NCBI GenBank assembly: GCA_050943495.1
Contig: JBMNPH010000011.1
Location: forward strand, 1-64,000
Source of the DNA: Merdivicinus sp050943495
Lineage (GTDB): Bacteria; Bacillota; Clostridia; Oscillospirales; Ruminococcaceae
Length of the DNA: 64,000 bases
Direction: 5' to 3'
Positions 37,619 through 46,746 of the stretch are shown piece by piece. Within the stretch, counting starts at the first letter, position 1, and each line of letters begins with the position of its first letter. The notes under the pieces were generated by a model. The model was not told the origin of the DNA. It ran no database searches and worked only from the letters and a program-made list of their open reading frames with translations. A program made the position numbers and the translations under genes.

Positions 37619-38371
37619 TTACAATTTTTTCGCCATCACAAAAAAGCGATGTTCTCGACAGACCAAACCTCCGTTCTCCTCGAGAGACTGTTGCATCTTC
37701 CACAGCTCTTCCTCTCGATTTTCCGCCGAAAAAGCCAACGACTGCCAGCCAGCCGCATGAATCCAATAAACCAATGCGCCGATATCCTCAAAGCGAATCG
37801 CCGGATATGCTTCCTGACCTTTGAGGACCAGAAAGCCTGCCTCCTCCAACTGATTTATGACATCGGTCAAATCCCTTTCCGGAACCGGTTTTTCCCAGCC
37901 GGAAAATGGAATCCCGTTGAATCTTCCATCTACTCCGCATGACTGCTGCGTCAGGAATATTCCACCCTTTTTCAGTACCCGTGCCGCTTCCGCCGGACAA
38001 AAACTCCCATATCGTGTATATACCACATCAAATTTCTCGTCACTGAACGGAAGATCCGCCTCATCCACAATCTGTCGCACTTCTACACCATACGGTGCAA
38101 ACCTCTGCCGCAAAATCGCTGCAGTTGCCTCATCCGTTTCTGCATAAAAAGCCTGTCCAGGCTGAGGATTCAGCGACAACAGAAATCCATATCCACCGCT
38201 TGCCAAGTCTAAAAATATACTTTCGTTGTTCAAAACAGATTGAATCTCCTGCTGAAAATCCCATGGAAGCGGCTCTTCTATCCATCGACCGTTCAAGTGG
38301 GCAAAATTCCATCCATTAAAAAACGCCCGTTCCTCTGCGGTACACAGCACCTTACATTCTTCACGGGTCAT
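37619..38371 (-). CDS. Class I SAM-dependent methyltransferase
   Basis: A 250-residue methyltransferase. Motif I is a variant, FLDLASGGYGFLLSL, with GG in place of GxG; FDVVYTRYGSFCPAEAARVLKKGGIFLTQ holds the later motifs. It lacks the zinc finger of RlmA. The ATG at 38371 follows AAGGAGAT with 8-base spacing. The target is unknown. Confidence 0.84.
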   Translation of the reverse strand: MTREECKVLCTAEERAFFNGWNFAHLNGRWIEEPLPWDFQQEIQSVLNNESIFLDLASGGYGFLLSLNPQPGQAFYAETDEATAAILRQRFAPYGVEVRQIVDEADLPFSDEKFDVVYTRYGSFCPAEAARVLKKGGIFLTQQSCGVDGRFNGIPFSGWEKPVPERDLTDVINQLEEAGFLVLKGQEAYPAIRFEDIGALVYWIHAAGWQSLAFSAENREEELWKMQQSLEENGGLVCREHRFFVMAKKL

Positions 38372-38519
38372 CTTGCCATCTCCTTTCCGCACAGGACCCA
38401 AGGTTTAGTACTATTGTACCAATTTTTTCATAAAATTGCAAGGGAAATTCCCGAAAATGTGATTTTGGCTCAGAGAAGGAGCTTTTTTTGGATATTTTAT
38501 CAGAATTGCAGCAGAAGCT

Positions 38520-38548
38520 TTGCAATTTTGTTCCGGATGTGATATATT
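38520..38548 (+). promoter_or_regulatory. Promoter of the GH3-DUF308-radical SAM operon
   Basis: TTGCAA (38520-38525) and TATATT (38543-38548) are 17 bases apart, 33 bases before the ATG. Confidence 0.65.
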
Positions 38549-38580
38549 GAATATGAATCTTTTCAATAGGAGGCCGCACC

Positions 38581-39840
38581 ATGTCCCATTATCGCAGAAA
38601 ATTTTATCGAAGTCTGCTAGCAGTCCTCCTTATTGCGCTACTTGCCGGTTCTTTTTCGTATGCTGCCGTTTGGATCTGCGGAGAACTGGGACAGATCGGA
38701 CAATTTGTTCAGCCTGCTGGTGGATTCCCTTCTCAATCATCTTCTCTTTCATCTCAGGAAAACTTAGATTTTTCGGTTGAATCGACCGCTGAATCCTCCC
38801 AACTAATGTCAGAATCTGATCGATTTGAGGCATACTACTCTCAGGCGGAAACAATCTTAGCGCAGATGACGGTTTCAGAAAAAATTGGCCAGTTATTTCT
38901 GGTAGATTTTCCAGATGGAGATCCCCAAGAATGGATTAGCCAGTATCATCCAGCTGGTCTAATCCTTTTTTCCAAAACTATTTCGAATCAAACACCGGAC
39001 TCACTCCGGGAATTGTTGGCAGACTGCAACGCCTGGTCAAAAATTCCGCTTACCTTTGCAGTTGACGAGGAAGGCGGGGAGGTTGTCCGAATCAGTCAAT
39101 ATTCCGCTTTCCGCCAAACACCTTTTTCCTCTCCCCAATCTCTCATTCAACAAGGCGGAATAGATGCACTGGCGGCAGATGCCTTGGAAAAATCAGAATT
39201 TCTTCTGGATTTAGGTATTCAACTGAATCTTGCCCCGGTCTGCGATGTCGCGGAAACGCCGCAGGACTATATTTATTCGCGGACGCTGGGACTGGATGCT
39301 GAACAGACTGCCGAAGGAATTACTGCTATTGTTACCGCAATGGAGCAGACCGGGATTTCCTGTGCGCTTAAGCATTTTCCAGGATATGGCGGTAATCCCG
39401 ATACTCATTCCGGGACAGCAATGGATTCCAGATCATACTCGGAACTTTCACAGCGTGATTTTCTTCCCTTCCAAGCCGGTATTCAGGCCGGCGCTGAAAT
39501 TGTTCTAGTTTCGCATAATACCCTCACTGCACTGGATCCACAATATCCAGCTTCTCTTTCTCCTGAAATTCATCGGATCCTGCGGGAGGATCTGAATTTT
39601 ACCGGCATAATTGCAACCGATGATCTGGAGATGGATGCACTGGATTCGTATGGCGAAAATGCGGCTCTCCTGGCCTTTGAAGCAGGAAATAATCTTATCT
39701 TAATCAAAGATCTTCCCGCCGGCGTGGCGGCAATCCAGTCCGCTGTAGATGACGGATCGATCACAGAGGAAATGCTGGATGCCGCTATCAAACCTACCAT
39801 TGCATGGAAATTGGAAAAAAATATTTTCCCGTCCAACTAA
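38581..39840 (+). CDS. Glycoside hydrolase family 3, NagZ-like
   Basis: A 419-residue membrane-anchored glycosidase. One N-terminal segment (SLLAVLLIALLAGSFSYAAVW) is followed by a Ser-rich linker and the GH3 barrel. ALKHFPGYGGNPDTH carries the catalytic His of the NagZ D-x-H dyad (the second His of the usual KHFPGHG is Tyr), and TDDLEMDAL carries the nucleophile Asp. Like NagZ it lacks the second GH3 domain. It probably removes N-acetylglucosamine from cell-wall fragments outside the membrane. Confidence 0.9.
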   Translation: MSHYRRKFYRSLLAVLLIALLAGSFSYAAVWICGELGQIGQFVQPAGGFPSQSSSLSSQENLDFSVESTAESSQLMSESDRFEAYYSQAETILAQMTVSEKIGQLFLVDFPDGDPQEWISQYHPAGLILFSKTISNQTPDSLRELLADCNAWSKIPLTFAVDEEGGEVVRISQYSAFRQTPFSSPQSLIQQGGIDALAADALEKSEFLLDLGIQLNLAPVCDVAETPQDYIYSRTLGLDAEQTAEGITAIVTAMEQTGISCALKHFPGYGGNPDTHSGTAMDSRSYSELSQRDFLPFQAGIQAGAEIVLVSHNTLTALDPQYPASLSPEIHRILREDLNFTGIIATDDLEMDALDSYGENAALLAFEAGNNLILIKDLPAGVAAIQSAVDDGSITEEMLDAAIKPTIAWKLEKNIFPSN

Positions 39841-39861
39841 GAACGGAAAGGATGTATCCAT

Positions 39862-40386
39862 ATGAAAAAAACCGGATTTTATTACGGTATTCTCCCTATC
39901 CTCTATATTGTACTAGGCATTATTCTGATCATTTGGCCTACTATGAGTAGCAGTATTTTTTGCTGGATTGTTGGAATTGGCGCACTATTATATGGCCTTT
40001 TTCATTTATTTTCTTTCTGGCAGGCATCCCGCGAGGGATTTTCTTTCCGGATAGAACTGATTCTGGGTATTATTTTCGCGGCACTGGGTATTTTCTGCCT
40101 CATTTCTCCCCGCACTATTTTATCCATTCTGCCGTTTTTTCTCGGCGTCATTCTGCTGATTGACGGTGCATCCAAAATTCCGCGTGCAATGGAAATGAAG
40201 GAACTGGGTTTTTCGCGCTGGTGGATCGAATTGCTTTTTGCCGTTGTAACGGCAATTCTCGGCTTGATTCTTGTGCTCAACCCCTTCAGTCTGGTGCGGT
40301 TTTCTGTCATCTTTTTCGGTGTCAGTCTGCTGGTATCCGGAATTACTGATTTGGTTATGACCACATGGTCTGGACGCTATCGGTAA
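39862..40386 (+). CDS. DUF308 (HdeD-like) membrane protein
   Basis: A 174-residue protein of six short hydrophobic segments with the repeated pattern GIILIIWPTMSSSIFCWIVG and LILVLNPFSLVRFSVIFFG. HdeD is linked to acid stress in enteric bacteria; here the function is unknown. Second gene of the GH3 operon, with 21- and 16-base gaps to its neighbours. Confidence 0.88.
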   Translation: MKKTGFYYGILPILYIVLGIILIIWPTMSSSIFCWIVGIGALLYGLFHLFSFWQASREGFSFRIELILGIIFAALGIFCLISPRTILSILPFFLGVILLIDGASKIPRAMEMKELGFSRWWIELLFAVVTAILGLILVLNPFSLVRFSVIFFGVSLLVSGITDLVMTTWSGRYR

Positions 40387-40402
40387 GGAAAGAGGCCTGC
40401 CT

Positions 40403-41353
40403 ATGATTTCGAACCCTTTTCCATTCTCTCTTGCGAACAAACGCTATCTTACCTGGGACTACCATCTCAAACAGAAATTCGGTGGTAAAGTCTTTAAAGT
40501 CTCGCTGGACGGAGGCTTTTCCTGCCCCAATATTGATGGAACTTGCGGAAAAGGCGGCTGTACCTATTGTTCCTATGCCTTCCGGCGTCAGACGCCGGCA
40601 AGCCTGCTGGAACAGTTTGAGGCCGGCAAGGAACTGCTGCACCGCAAGTGGCCGGATGCCCACCAATATATTCCCTACTTGCAGGCCAATACCAATACCT
40701 ATGCACCTCTTTCCGAGTTGCGGGATAAGTATGAGATTCTTCTAGCACAGCCGGGAGTGGTTGGATTTGCCGTCGCCACCCGTGCCGATGCTCTGCCGGA
40801 AGATGTCTGCGACTATCTGGCGGAGATCAGCCGACGTACCTACCTAATCGTCGAACTGGGACTTCAGACAGCATTCGATGAGACTGCCCGCCGCATCAAT
40901 CGAGGGCACGATTATGCGGCCTTTTTAGATGGTTACCGCAAACTCCAAAGTCGTGGCATTCCCGTCTGCATTCATCTGATTGATGGGCTTCCCGGTGAAA
41001 CGCCTGATATGATGCGCGATACTATCCGACAGGTTGCCTCCTTACATCCGCACTGCGTCAAGATTCATCTGCTGCATATTCTCAAAGGGACCCGAATGGC
41101 GGAGGAGTTTGCCTCTTCACCGGAGGAATTCCGCATGATGGACCGGGAAGCATATGTCCGAATGGTCTGCGATCAGCTGGAACTCCTGCCCCCAGAAACA
41201 GTCATTCAGCGTGTCACCGGAGATGGCATGAAAGACGATCTCATTGCGCCCCTTTGGAGTCTCAAAAAATTCGTAGTAATGAACGAGATTGACAAAGAAC
41301 TGGTTCGACGGGATTCCTGGCAGGGCAAATTTTTTACCGAATCCTCCCACTGA
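40403..41353 (+). CDS. TIGR01212 family radical SAM protein (YhcC-like)
   Basis: A 316-residue radical SAM enzyme. The cluster-binding cysteines lie in CPNIDGTCGKGGCTYCS. FAVATRADALPEDVC, ELGLQTAFDETARRINRGHD and HLIDGLPGETPDMM are further hallmarks of this Elp3-related group. The reaction is not known with certainty. It ends an operon with a terminator 15 bases behind. Confidence 0.93.
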   Translation: MISNPFPFSLANKRYLTWDYHLKQKFGGKVFKVSLDGGFSCPNIDGTCGKGGCTYCSYAFRRQTPASLLEQFEAGKELLHRKWPDAHQYIPYLQANTNTYAPLSELRDKYEILLAQPGVVGFAVATRADALPEDVCDYLAEISRRTYLIVELGLQTAFDETARRINRGHDYAAFLDGYRKLQSRGIPVCIHLIDGLPGETPDMMRDTIRQVASLHPHCVKIHLLHILKGTRMAEEFASSPEEFRMMDREAYVRMVCDQLELLPPETVIQRVTGDGMKDDLIAPLWSLKKFVVMNEIDKELVRRDSWQGKFFTESSH

Positions 41354-41367
41354 CTTTAAAAAAACAG

Positions 41368-41400
41368 ACGCCTGCCGGTGTCCATCCGACAGGCGTTTTT
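41368..41400 (+). terminator. Bidirectional terminator
   Basis: ACGCCTGCCGG / CCGACAGGCGT (one mismatch), T5 on the plus side; TCTGTTTTTTT on the minus side. Between the radical SAM gene and the LCP-like gene. Confidence 0.85.
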
Positions 41401-41405
41401 ACTGC

Positions 41406-42329
41406 TTACTCTCCTTGCGCAACCGGGGAAAAAATACCGCGCAGTTCTGCTAAGGCTGCCTCTCCAGGCACAAATTCGGTGCGATCCTCGTTCCAACTTC
41501 CCGACAGTGGGAATATTTCAATTTGTTTGGTCTCTGACCGTAAAAAATAGGTCAGGGCCTTGCGCCGTGTGGTATAATCAAATTGTGACAAGTCCGTATC
41601 CACATTGTTCCAAAAAACTTCCATCAAATAGTCCAGCCGATCATCTGCCTCCGCAGTCAGGCTCTGCACCAAAAGTTCTCCAATCAATGTCAGTCGCCAT
41701 GTTTCCGGGGTGGTGTCTTTCGGCGGAGAATTCGCGATTTCATAGAGAAGCTCTCCATTGAGCAGATGGGTACCCGCTGGTACGGATACCGTTTCAGTTT
41801 CATATGCTTGTTCAAAATACCGGGTCAATCCGCCCAATGCATCAATCAGGTTAACTGTTCCGCTCCGATTCAGGCGAACATATCGTTCCACATCGCATAA
41901 CAGCATACTTTCCGCTGCAAGCCGCACATTTGCGGATCCAGCGTAATCATAATGTTCCTGCAAAGTGGCAGTTTTCGCTTTGACGGTGACCACCGTTTCG
42001 GGCGGAACCGGCACCATTACGAATCGTTCATTTGCAGGGTCAAACCGGCACAGCGTATAGGCATGAGGGAGATCACTGCGTTCCCGCACGCTGATTACCA
42101 TAAAATTAATTCCCATAGAGGCATCCGGCCGATAGGAAAGTCCTGCCTCAGCGGCTTCCGGTTCGGATTCCTCCGCAATCTGTTCTGCTCCACCCAGCGG
42201 TTCCAGAACGGAACTCATCACAACGATGACAATCGCCAGCAATACCGCTAAACTAATTCCGAAAGAAAGAAAAAATATCTTCACTGCACGGCGGCGTTCC
42301 TGTTTCTGCGTCCATTTTGGTTCCATCAT
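41406..42329 (-). CDS. Degenerate LytR-CpsA-Psr (LCP)-like membrane protein
   Basis: A 307-residue protein with one N-terminal membrane segment (IFFLSFGISLAVLLAIVIVVM) and an outer domain that follows the LCP fold: GINFMVISV, VERYVRLNRSGTVNLIDALGGL and PAGTHLLNGELLYEIA. The catalytic residues are missing: PRDT reads PPET, and the Arg/Asp-rich FVRxRxxxxD block reads LYEIANSPPKDT. The canonical LCP at 58889-59950 keeps them. It probably binds rather than transfers lipid-phosphate substrates. It is divergent from a sigma factor gene. Confidence 0.72.
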   Translation of the reverse strand: MMEPKWTQKQERRRAVKIFFLSFGISLAVLLAIVIVVMSSVLEPLGGAEQIAEESEPEAAEAGLSYRPDASMGINFMVISVRERSDLPHAYTLCRFDPANERFVMVPVPPETVVTVKAKTATLQEHYDYAGSANVRLAAESMLLCDVERYVRLNRSGTVNLIDALGGLTRYFEQAYETETVSVPAGTHLLNGELLYEIANSPPKDTTPETWRLTLIGELLVQSLTAEADDRLDYLMEVFWNNVDTDLSQFDYTTRRKALTYFLRSETKQIEIFPLSGSWNEDRTEFVPGEAALAELRGIFSPVAQGE

Positions 42330-42443
42330 CCCACTCCCTTCGCAGAAAGTATGGACTACTTTCCCCGCCCCTAAACAAAAATTTTTCCGCCTGCAATAAT
42401 TCGCAGCAAAAAACGGTCTTTATAAGAGGAAGGAGGCACATCA

Positions 42444-43004
42444 ATGAACGACGAACAGATCATCGAACTGTACTGGAACCGTTCAGAGGATGCCATCACC
42501 CAGACGGATTGTAAATACGGCGCCTATTGCCGCAAAATATCCATGAACATCCTGCACAACGAAGAGGACACCGAAGAATGTGTCAGCGACGCCTATCTTG
42601 GCGTATGGAATGCCATTCCCCCACAGCGGCCTCATGCATTTTCGGCTTTTCTGGGAAAAATCACTCGCAACATTTCCCTTCACCGCTGGCAGAAAAACCG
42701 CGCCGGGAAACGCGGCGGCGGTGATACCGGGATTCTGCTTTCCGAATTGGAGGAATGCCTCCCCGCCCGGAATTCCTTTGATGAAACACTGGATTCCCGT
42801 GCGCTTGGAAACACTCTGAATGCCTTTCTGGATACTCTGACATCGGAACAGCGGATCATCTTTGTGCGGCGTTACTGGTATGCCGATCCCATTGAAGAGA
42901 TCTCCTTCCGCATGGGACTTTCTTCCAGCAAAGTTACTTCCGTGCTTTTCCGTCTGCGGAAAAAATTACTCATCTTTCTCCAAAAGGAGGGATTTTCTGT
43001 ATGA
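42444..43004 (+). CDS. ECF-like sigma-70 family RNA polymerase sigma factor
   Basis: A 186-residue sigma factor. Region 2 is DTEECVSDAYLGVWNAIPPQRP...FLGKITRNISLHRW; region 4 is LTSEQRIIFVRRYWYADPIEEISFRMGLSSSKVTSVLFRLRKKL. AGAGGAAGGAGG precedes the ATG. Its TGA overlaps the next ATG (ATGA), so it is coupled to the likely anti-sigma factor. Confidence 0.9.
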   Translation: MNDEQIIELYWNRSEDAITQTDCKYGAYCRKISMNILHNEEDTEECVSDAYLGVWNAIPPQRPHAFSAFLGKITRNISLHRWQKNRAGKRGGGDTGILLSELEECLPARNSFDETLDSRALGNTLNAFLDTLTSEQRIIFVRRYWYADPIEEISFRMGLSSSKVTSVLFRLRKKLLIFLQKEGFSV

Positions 43005-43861
43005 ACAGCTTTCAGCTTCTGGAAGGGCTGGGAGAAATTGAAGACCGTTTCCTACTCGAAGCCGAAAATTATCAGCGGCCTTCTTCTCGCCGCCCTGCTA
43101 CCATATTGCGCTGGGTTTCCGCTGCTGCCTGCCTCGCCATTGCCCTGACCGGCGGCTGGCTCTACTGGAGACAGTCCAGCCTACAGCTCGGATCCAGCAA
43201 TACTGCCGCAGATCAGGCTGCTTCTTCTGCCGCAGCTGCTCCCGAACAATATCAGGAGGCAGCATCCTCAGAAAATAATCTTGCAGCTACTCCATTTAGC
43301 GCCAAAGTCGCCAACGACGGCATCCTGTATGTGACCGAAATGGCAGCTTATTCTCCAGTTTCGGATCTCGAAACCCTTTCCCGTAACAATCTCCCGGAAA
43401 CAATTCCCGCAGAGGCAGTTGGCCCCGTCATCCAGACTTTAGAAGACGGTAGTGAAATTTGTGCCTATCTTCCTCTCGAAAACGTTCCGGCGGTCCGTAT
43501 TCTTCACTCTGCGGAGGGTGTGAATACCTTCCTTCTCTATCAAGGGCAGGCAGATACCCTTTCTCTGGGCGAATTGTACGGCTTTGCAGCATCTGAAGAT
43601 GTTGTCTCCATTCAGGTGGAAAACCGCATCCTTTCTGATTCCGAAAAAGATAGCGTTTCCTCTCTACTCGCAACTTTGACGCCGGATACAGAGGAAATGC
43701 CAACCGAAGAATCCGAATCTTTCCAGCAGATCACCATCTGTCTGAAAAACGGTCTTTCTTTCTCCCTTTCTTATCTGGAAGAATCGGCTTCCATTCTGCT
43801 CTATGATCTGTATTATCCGCTTTCGGAACCGCTTGCTCCCCTGCTAGAACCACAAGAATGA
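43001..43861 (+). CDS. Putative membrane anti-sigma factor
   Basis: A 286-residue protein. A short cytoplasmic N-terminus (1-45, GLGEIEDRFLLEAEN) precedes one membrane segment (ILRWVSAAACLAIALTGGWLYW), then an Ala/Ser/Gln linker and an extracellular domain of about 190 residues. Coupling to the sigma gene and this topology suggest it holds the sigma factor at the membrane and senses something outside. No named domain is recognised. Confidence 0.72.
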   Translation: MNSFQLLEGLGEIEDRFLLEAENYQRPSSRRPATILRWVSAAACLAIALTGGWLYWRQSSLQLGSSNTAADQAASSAAAAPEQYQEAASSENNLAATPFSAKVANDGILYVTEMAAYSPVSDLETLSRNNLPETIPAEAVGPVIQTLEDGSEICAYLPLENVPAVRILHSAEGVNTFLLYQGQADTLSLGELYGFAASEDVVSIQVENRILSDSEKDSVSSLLATLTPDTEEMPTEESESFQQITICLKNGLSFSLSYLEESASILLYDLYYPLSEPLAPLLEPQE

Positions 43862-43877
43862 TTCCCAATCCATTACA

Positions 43878-43917
43878 AAAAAATGGCAGCCATCTGTTTG
43901 GATGACTGCCATTTTTA
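43878..43917 (+). terminator. Bidirectional terminator between the sigma operon and the opp operon
   Basis: AAATGGCAGCCATC / GATGACTGCCATTT stem (one mismatch), followed by TTATTT on the plus side and T7 on the minus side. Confidence 0.85.
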
Positions 43918-43923
43918 TTTTAT

Positions 43924-44133
43924 TTAGTGAAAAAAGAAGAAATACATCAGCAGGACAATCAGTCCGAACGTAATCAGCACAGCTGGCAACAAGACCAGAA
44001 AAGCCGCAATTATCATCGCCGGCAAATCCTTTTTTTCCAACGGTGTGTTCTCTACCTGCTTCTGAAAGCGCTTTTCACTTTCTTCCACATGCAGATTCCG
44101 ATCCAGCCTTCTGTTTTTGAATAAATTCAACAT
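43924..44133 (-). CDS. Small single-pass membrane protein at the end of the opp operon
   Basis: A 69-residue protein: a charged N-terminal half (FKNRRLDRNLHVEESEKRFQ) and one C-terminal membrane segment ending in a Phe/His tail. The ATG at 44133 is chosen since GAGGAAA precedes it; an alternative GTG at 44154 overlaps the oppF stop. No family is recognised. Position suggests an accessory of the transporter or a passenger. Confidence 0.6.
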   Translation of the reverse strand: MLNLFKNRRLDRNLHVEESEKRFQKQVENTPLEKKDLPAMIIAAFLVLLPAVLITFGLIVLLMYFFFFH

Positions 44134-44150
44134 GCTGCTTTCCTCATCGG

Positions 44151-45722
44151 TCACTCAATTACTTTATGATCCAGCATATGATGGCAGGCGACAAAATGTC
44201 CCGGTTCTGCCTCTACAAAGTCCGGCGTAACCTCCCGACACAAATCCGTAGCATATTTGCAGCGGGTATGGAATTTACAGCCTTTCGGCGGCTTAATCGG
44301 ACTGGGAATATCGCCTTCCAGCGGAACAATCTGTTTGCGGTGTTCGAGTTCGGTCGTTGGAATTGCCAACAGCAGCGCTTCAGTATAAGGATGCAGCGGA
44401 TGCGAAAACAGCTTCTCGGAATCTGCCAATTCGACCACATTTCCCAGATACATAACCGCAATTCGGTCGCTGATATACTTCACAACGCTCAGGTCATGGG
44501 TGATGAACAGGTAGGTAAGGTGTTCCTTCTCCTTCAAATCCTGCAAGAGGTTAATAACCTGCGACTGAATGGATACGTCCAATGCGGAAACTGCCTCATC
44601 ACAAACCACAAATTTCGGCTTGACGGCCAGGGAACGGGCAATACCGATTCGCTGACGCTGTCCGCCCGAGAACTGATGCGGATAACGATGAATCATATAG
44701 GATGCAAGGCCGCAGTCCTCCATGACTTTCATGATATAATCCATCATCCGATCATCGTTTTTTTCGAAGAAATTGTGAGCTAGCAAGCCCTCGCCGATAA
44801 TCTGTCCGACCGTCATACGGGGATTCAACGAAGAATAGGGGTCTTGGAAAATCAGCTGCAAATCTTTGCGGAGCTGACGCATTTCCTTATACTGGAGTTT
44901 TGCCAAGTCGATGCCGTCGTCGCGATAGCTTTCATACTCATCAAACTTACCGGTTCCCGCATATTTTTTGCGTAAAGAATCGATTTCTGCACGAATTCGA
45001 TTCAGTTCGGCTTCCTGCGCACTGATTTTCGCGGATTTTTCCTTCAAATCCGCATCCATTTTCTGGATTTTAGACGGAAGAGAACCAGTACCCTTTCCGT
45101 CTTTCTGCCGTGCCTCCAGCTGGCCCTGTACCGCATCCCGGCTAACCTGTTCCAGCTCATAAGCTTCTTTCATCTGATGCAGGGCAGAAGCCGCGCGATA
45201 TTCCTGCAGAAAAATCTCCGATACCGGCTTTAAATCATCCAGCGACAGGAAACCGCCCACCAGCTGCGCCATATCCAAAAACTGGCTGTGCGCCTCTTTA
45301 ATGGCTTTATCGCGTTCCGCCTTTTTGGATCGGCGTGCCTTCTCGTCCAGCGAATCATATTCCTTGACTAGCTGGTCGCGTTTTGCTTCTAACTCCCGGA
45401 GTTTGGCACGTCCACTCTCCAAATTCTTCAGCGTCTTCTCAACATAGGCGGGCGCCAGCGCATCCAGCGTCCGGCCGTAATACATGGTCTTGCCCTCGGT
45501 CTGATGGTACAGCTGCAGCAGCACCCGTCCTAATGTGGATTTTCCACATCCGGACTCTCCAACCAGACCCAGAGTTTCCCCTTCATAAATATCCAGCGAA
45601 ATATCATCATTCGCTTTTACGTACAGCTGCTCTCCGCCGATTTTGGTCTTTTTCAGCGGAAACCACTGTTTGAGGTGGGAGATCCGCAGCAGCACCTTTT
45701 TTTCATTCGAATTATTCTGCAT
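44151..45722 (-). CDS. oppF: Oligopeptide ABC transporter ATP-binding protein with a long coiled-coil insertion
   Basis: A 523-residue OppF-type ATPase; relatives have about 310-330. Walker A is GESGCGKS (55-62), Q-loop LIFQDPYSSLNPRM (Gln293), signature SGGQRQR, Walker B FVVCDEAVSALD, then the C-terminal oligopeptide domain (GCKFHTRCKYATDLC). Between Walker A and the Q-loop, about residues 91-275, lies a charged, heptad-like helical insertion (KLRELEAKRDQLVKEYDSL, SKIQKMDADLKEKSAKI, AELNRIRAEIDSLRKKY). It sits where the helical subdomain begins. The ATG overlaps the end of oppD by 11 bases. Confidence 0.92.
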   Translation of the reverse strand: MQNNSNEKKVLLRISHLKQWFPLKKTKIGGEQLYVKANDDISLDIYEGETLGLVGESGCGKSTLGRVLLQLYHQTEGKTMYYGRTLDALAPAYVEKTLKNLESGRAKLRELEAKRDQLVKEYDSLDEKARRSKKAERDKAIKEAHSQFLDMAQLVGGFLSLDDLKPVSEIFLQEYRAASALHQMKEAYELEQVSRDAVQGQLEARQKDGKGTGSLPSKIQKMDADLKEKSAKISAQEAELNRIRAEIDSLRKKYAGTGKFDEYESYRDDGIDLAKLQYKEMRQLRKDLQLIFQDPYSSLNPRMTVGQIIGEGLLAHNFFEKNDDRMMDYIMKVMEDCGLASYMIHRYPHQFSGGQRQRIGIARSLAVKPKFVVCDEAVSALDVSIQSQVINLLQDLKEKEHLTYLFITHDLSVVKYISDRIAVMYLGNVVELADSEKLFSHPLHPYTEALLLAIPTTELEHRKQIVPLEGDIPSPIKPPKGCKFHTRCKYATDLCREVTPDFVEAEPGHFVACHHMLDHKVIE

Positions 45723-46734
45723 GTTGCGCCTCCTTCATTTGCTCAAAATCTTTGGTGCGATCCTCTTTACAAGGATAGAAACACCGCACCTGATGATTTT
45801 CTTCCACCTGATACAAACCGGGCTCATACTCCCTGCATTTATCAGTAGCATACTTACAGCGGGGGGCAAATTTACAACCCTTCGGCAAATCCAATGGATG
45901 AGGCACCGCACCGGGAATCGCATCTAGACGAATGCCCGTAGGAGTATTCAGCCGCGGAATGGAGTTCATCAGACCCTCTGTATAGGGATGCGAGTAAGCA
46001 TTTTCTCCGAAAATGGTTTCTACCGGTGCCATCTCTACCACCTGGCCGCAGTACATAACCGCAACATCATCCGCCATTTCGTTGATAACCCCGAGGTCAT
46101 GGGTAATAAAGAGGATCGAAGTACCATTTTCCTCTTTCAATTCATTCATTAATTTCAAAATCTGAGCCTGAATGGTAACATCCAATGCCGTGGTCGGCTC
46201 ATCAGCAATCAGCACTCTAGGACGGCAGGCCAGCGCCATTGCAATCATAACGCGCTGCCGCATTCCACCTGAAAGCTGATGCGGATACTGCTTCATTACG
46301 TTAGCGGGATTCGGAATTTTCACAGCCGCCAGCATCTCAAGAGAACGCTTGGAAGCTTCCTTCTTATTCACCTTCTGGTGGGTCAGAAAAACCTCATTTA
46401 GCTGGCGCTCAACCGTAAACACAGGGTTTAAGGAGGTCATCGGTTCCTGGAAGATAACAGAAATTTTATTGCCGCGGATTTTATACATCTCTTCAATACT
46501 ACATTTCGCAAGATCGCGGTCCTCGAAAAGAATCTCGCCGCTATCAATATATCCATTCCCATCAAGCAAACGCAGGATACTCATAGCAGAAACGCTTTTA
46601 CCGCTTCCGCTTTCCCCAACGATTCCAAGAGTCCGACCGGCATCTACCGAATAGGAAACACCGTTAACGGCCTTGACGATGCCTTTTTTGGTTTTAAAAA
46701 ATGTGTGCAGATCGCGAAGTTCCAGCAATGCCAT
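45712..46734 (-). CDS. oppD: Oligopeptide ABC transporter ATP-binding protein OppD
   Basis: A 340-residue ATPase of normal length. Walker A GESGSGKS, Q-loop VIFQEPMTSLNPVF, signature LSGGMRQR, Walker B VLIADEPTTALD and the C-terminal Cys-containing oligopeptide domain (GCKFAPRCKYATDKC) are in order. It lacks the insertion present in its OppF partner. It starts 12 bases after oppC. Confidence 0.95.
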   Translation of the reverse strand: MALLELRDLHTFFKTKKGIVKAVNGVSYSVDAGRTLGIVGESGSGKSVSAMSILRLLDGNGYIDSGEILFEDRDLAKCSIEEMYKIRGNKISVIFQEPMTSLNPVFTVERQLNEVFLTHQKVNKKEASKRSLEMLAAVKIPNPANVMKQYPHQLSGGMRQRVMIAMALACRPRVLIADEPTTALDVTIQAQILKLMNELKEENGTSILFITHDLGVINEMADDVAVMYCGQVVEMAPVETIFGENAYSHPYTEGLMNSIPRLNTPTGIRLDAIPGAVPHPLDLPKGCKFAPRCKYATDKCREYEPGLYQVEENHQVRCFYPCKEDRTKDFEQMKEAQHAE

Positions 46735-46746
46735 ACAGCGTTCCTC

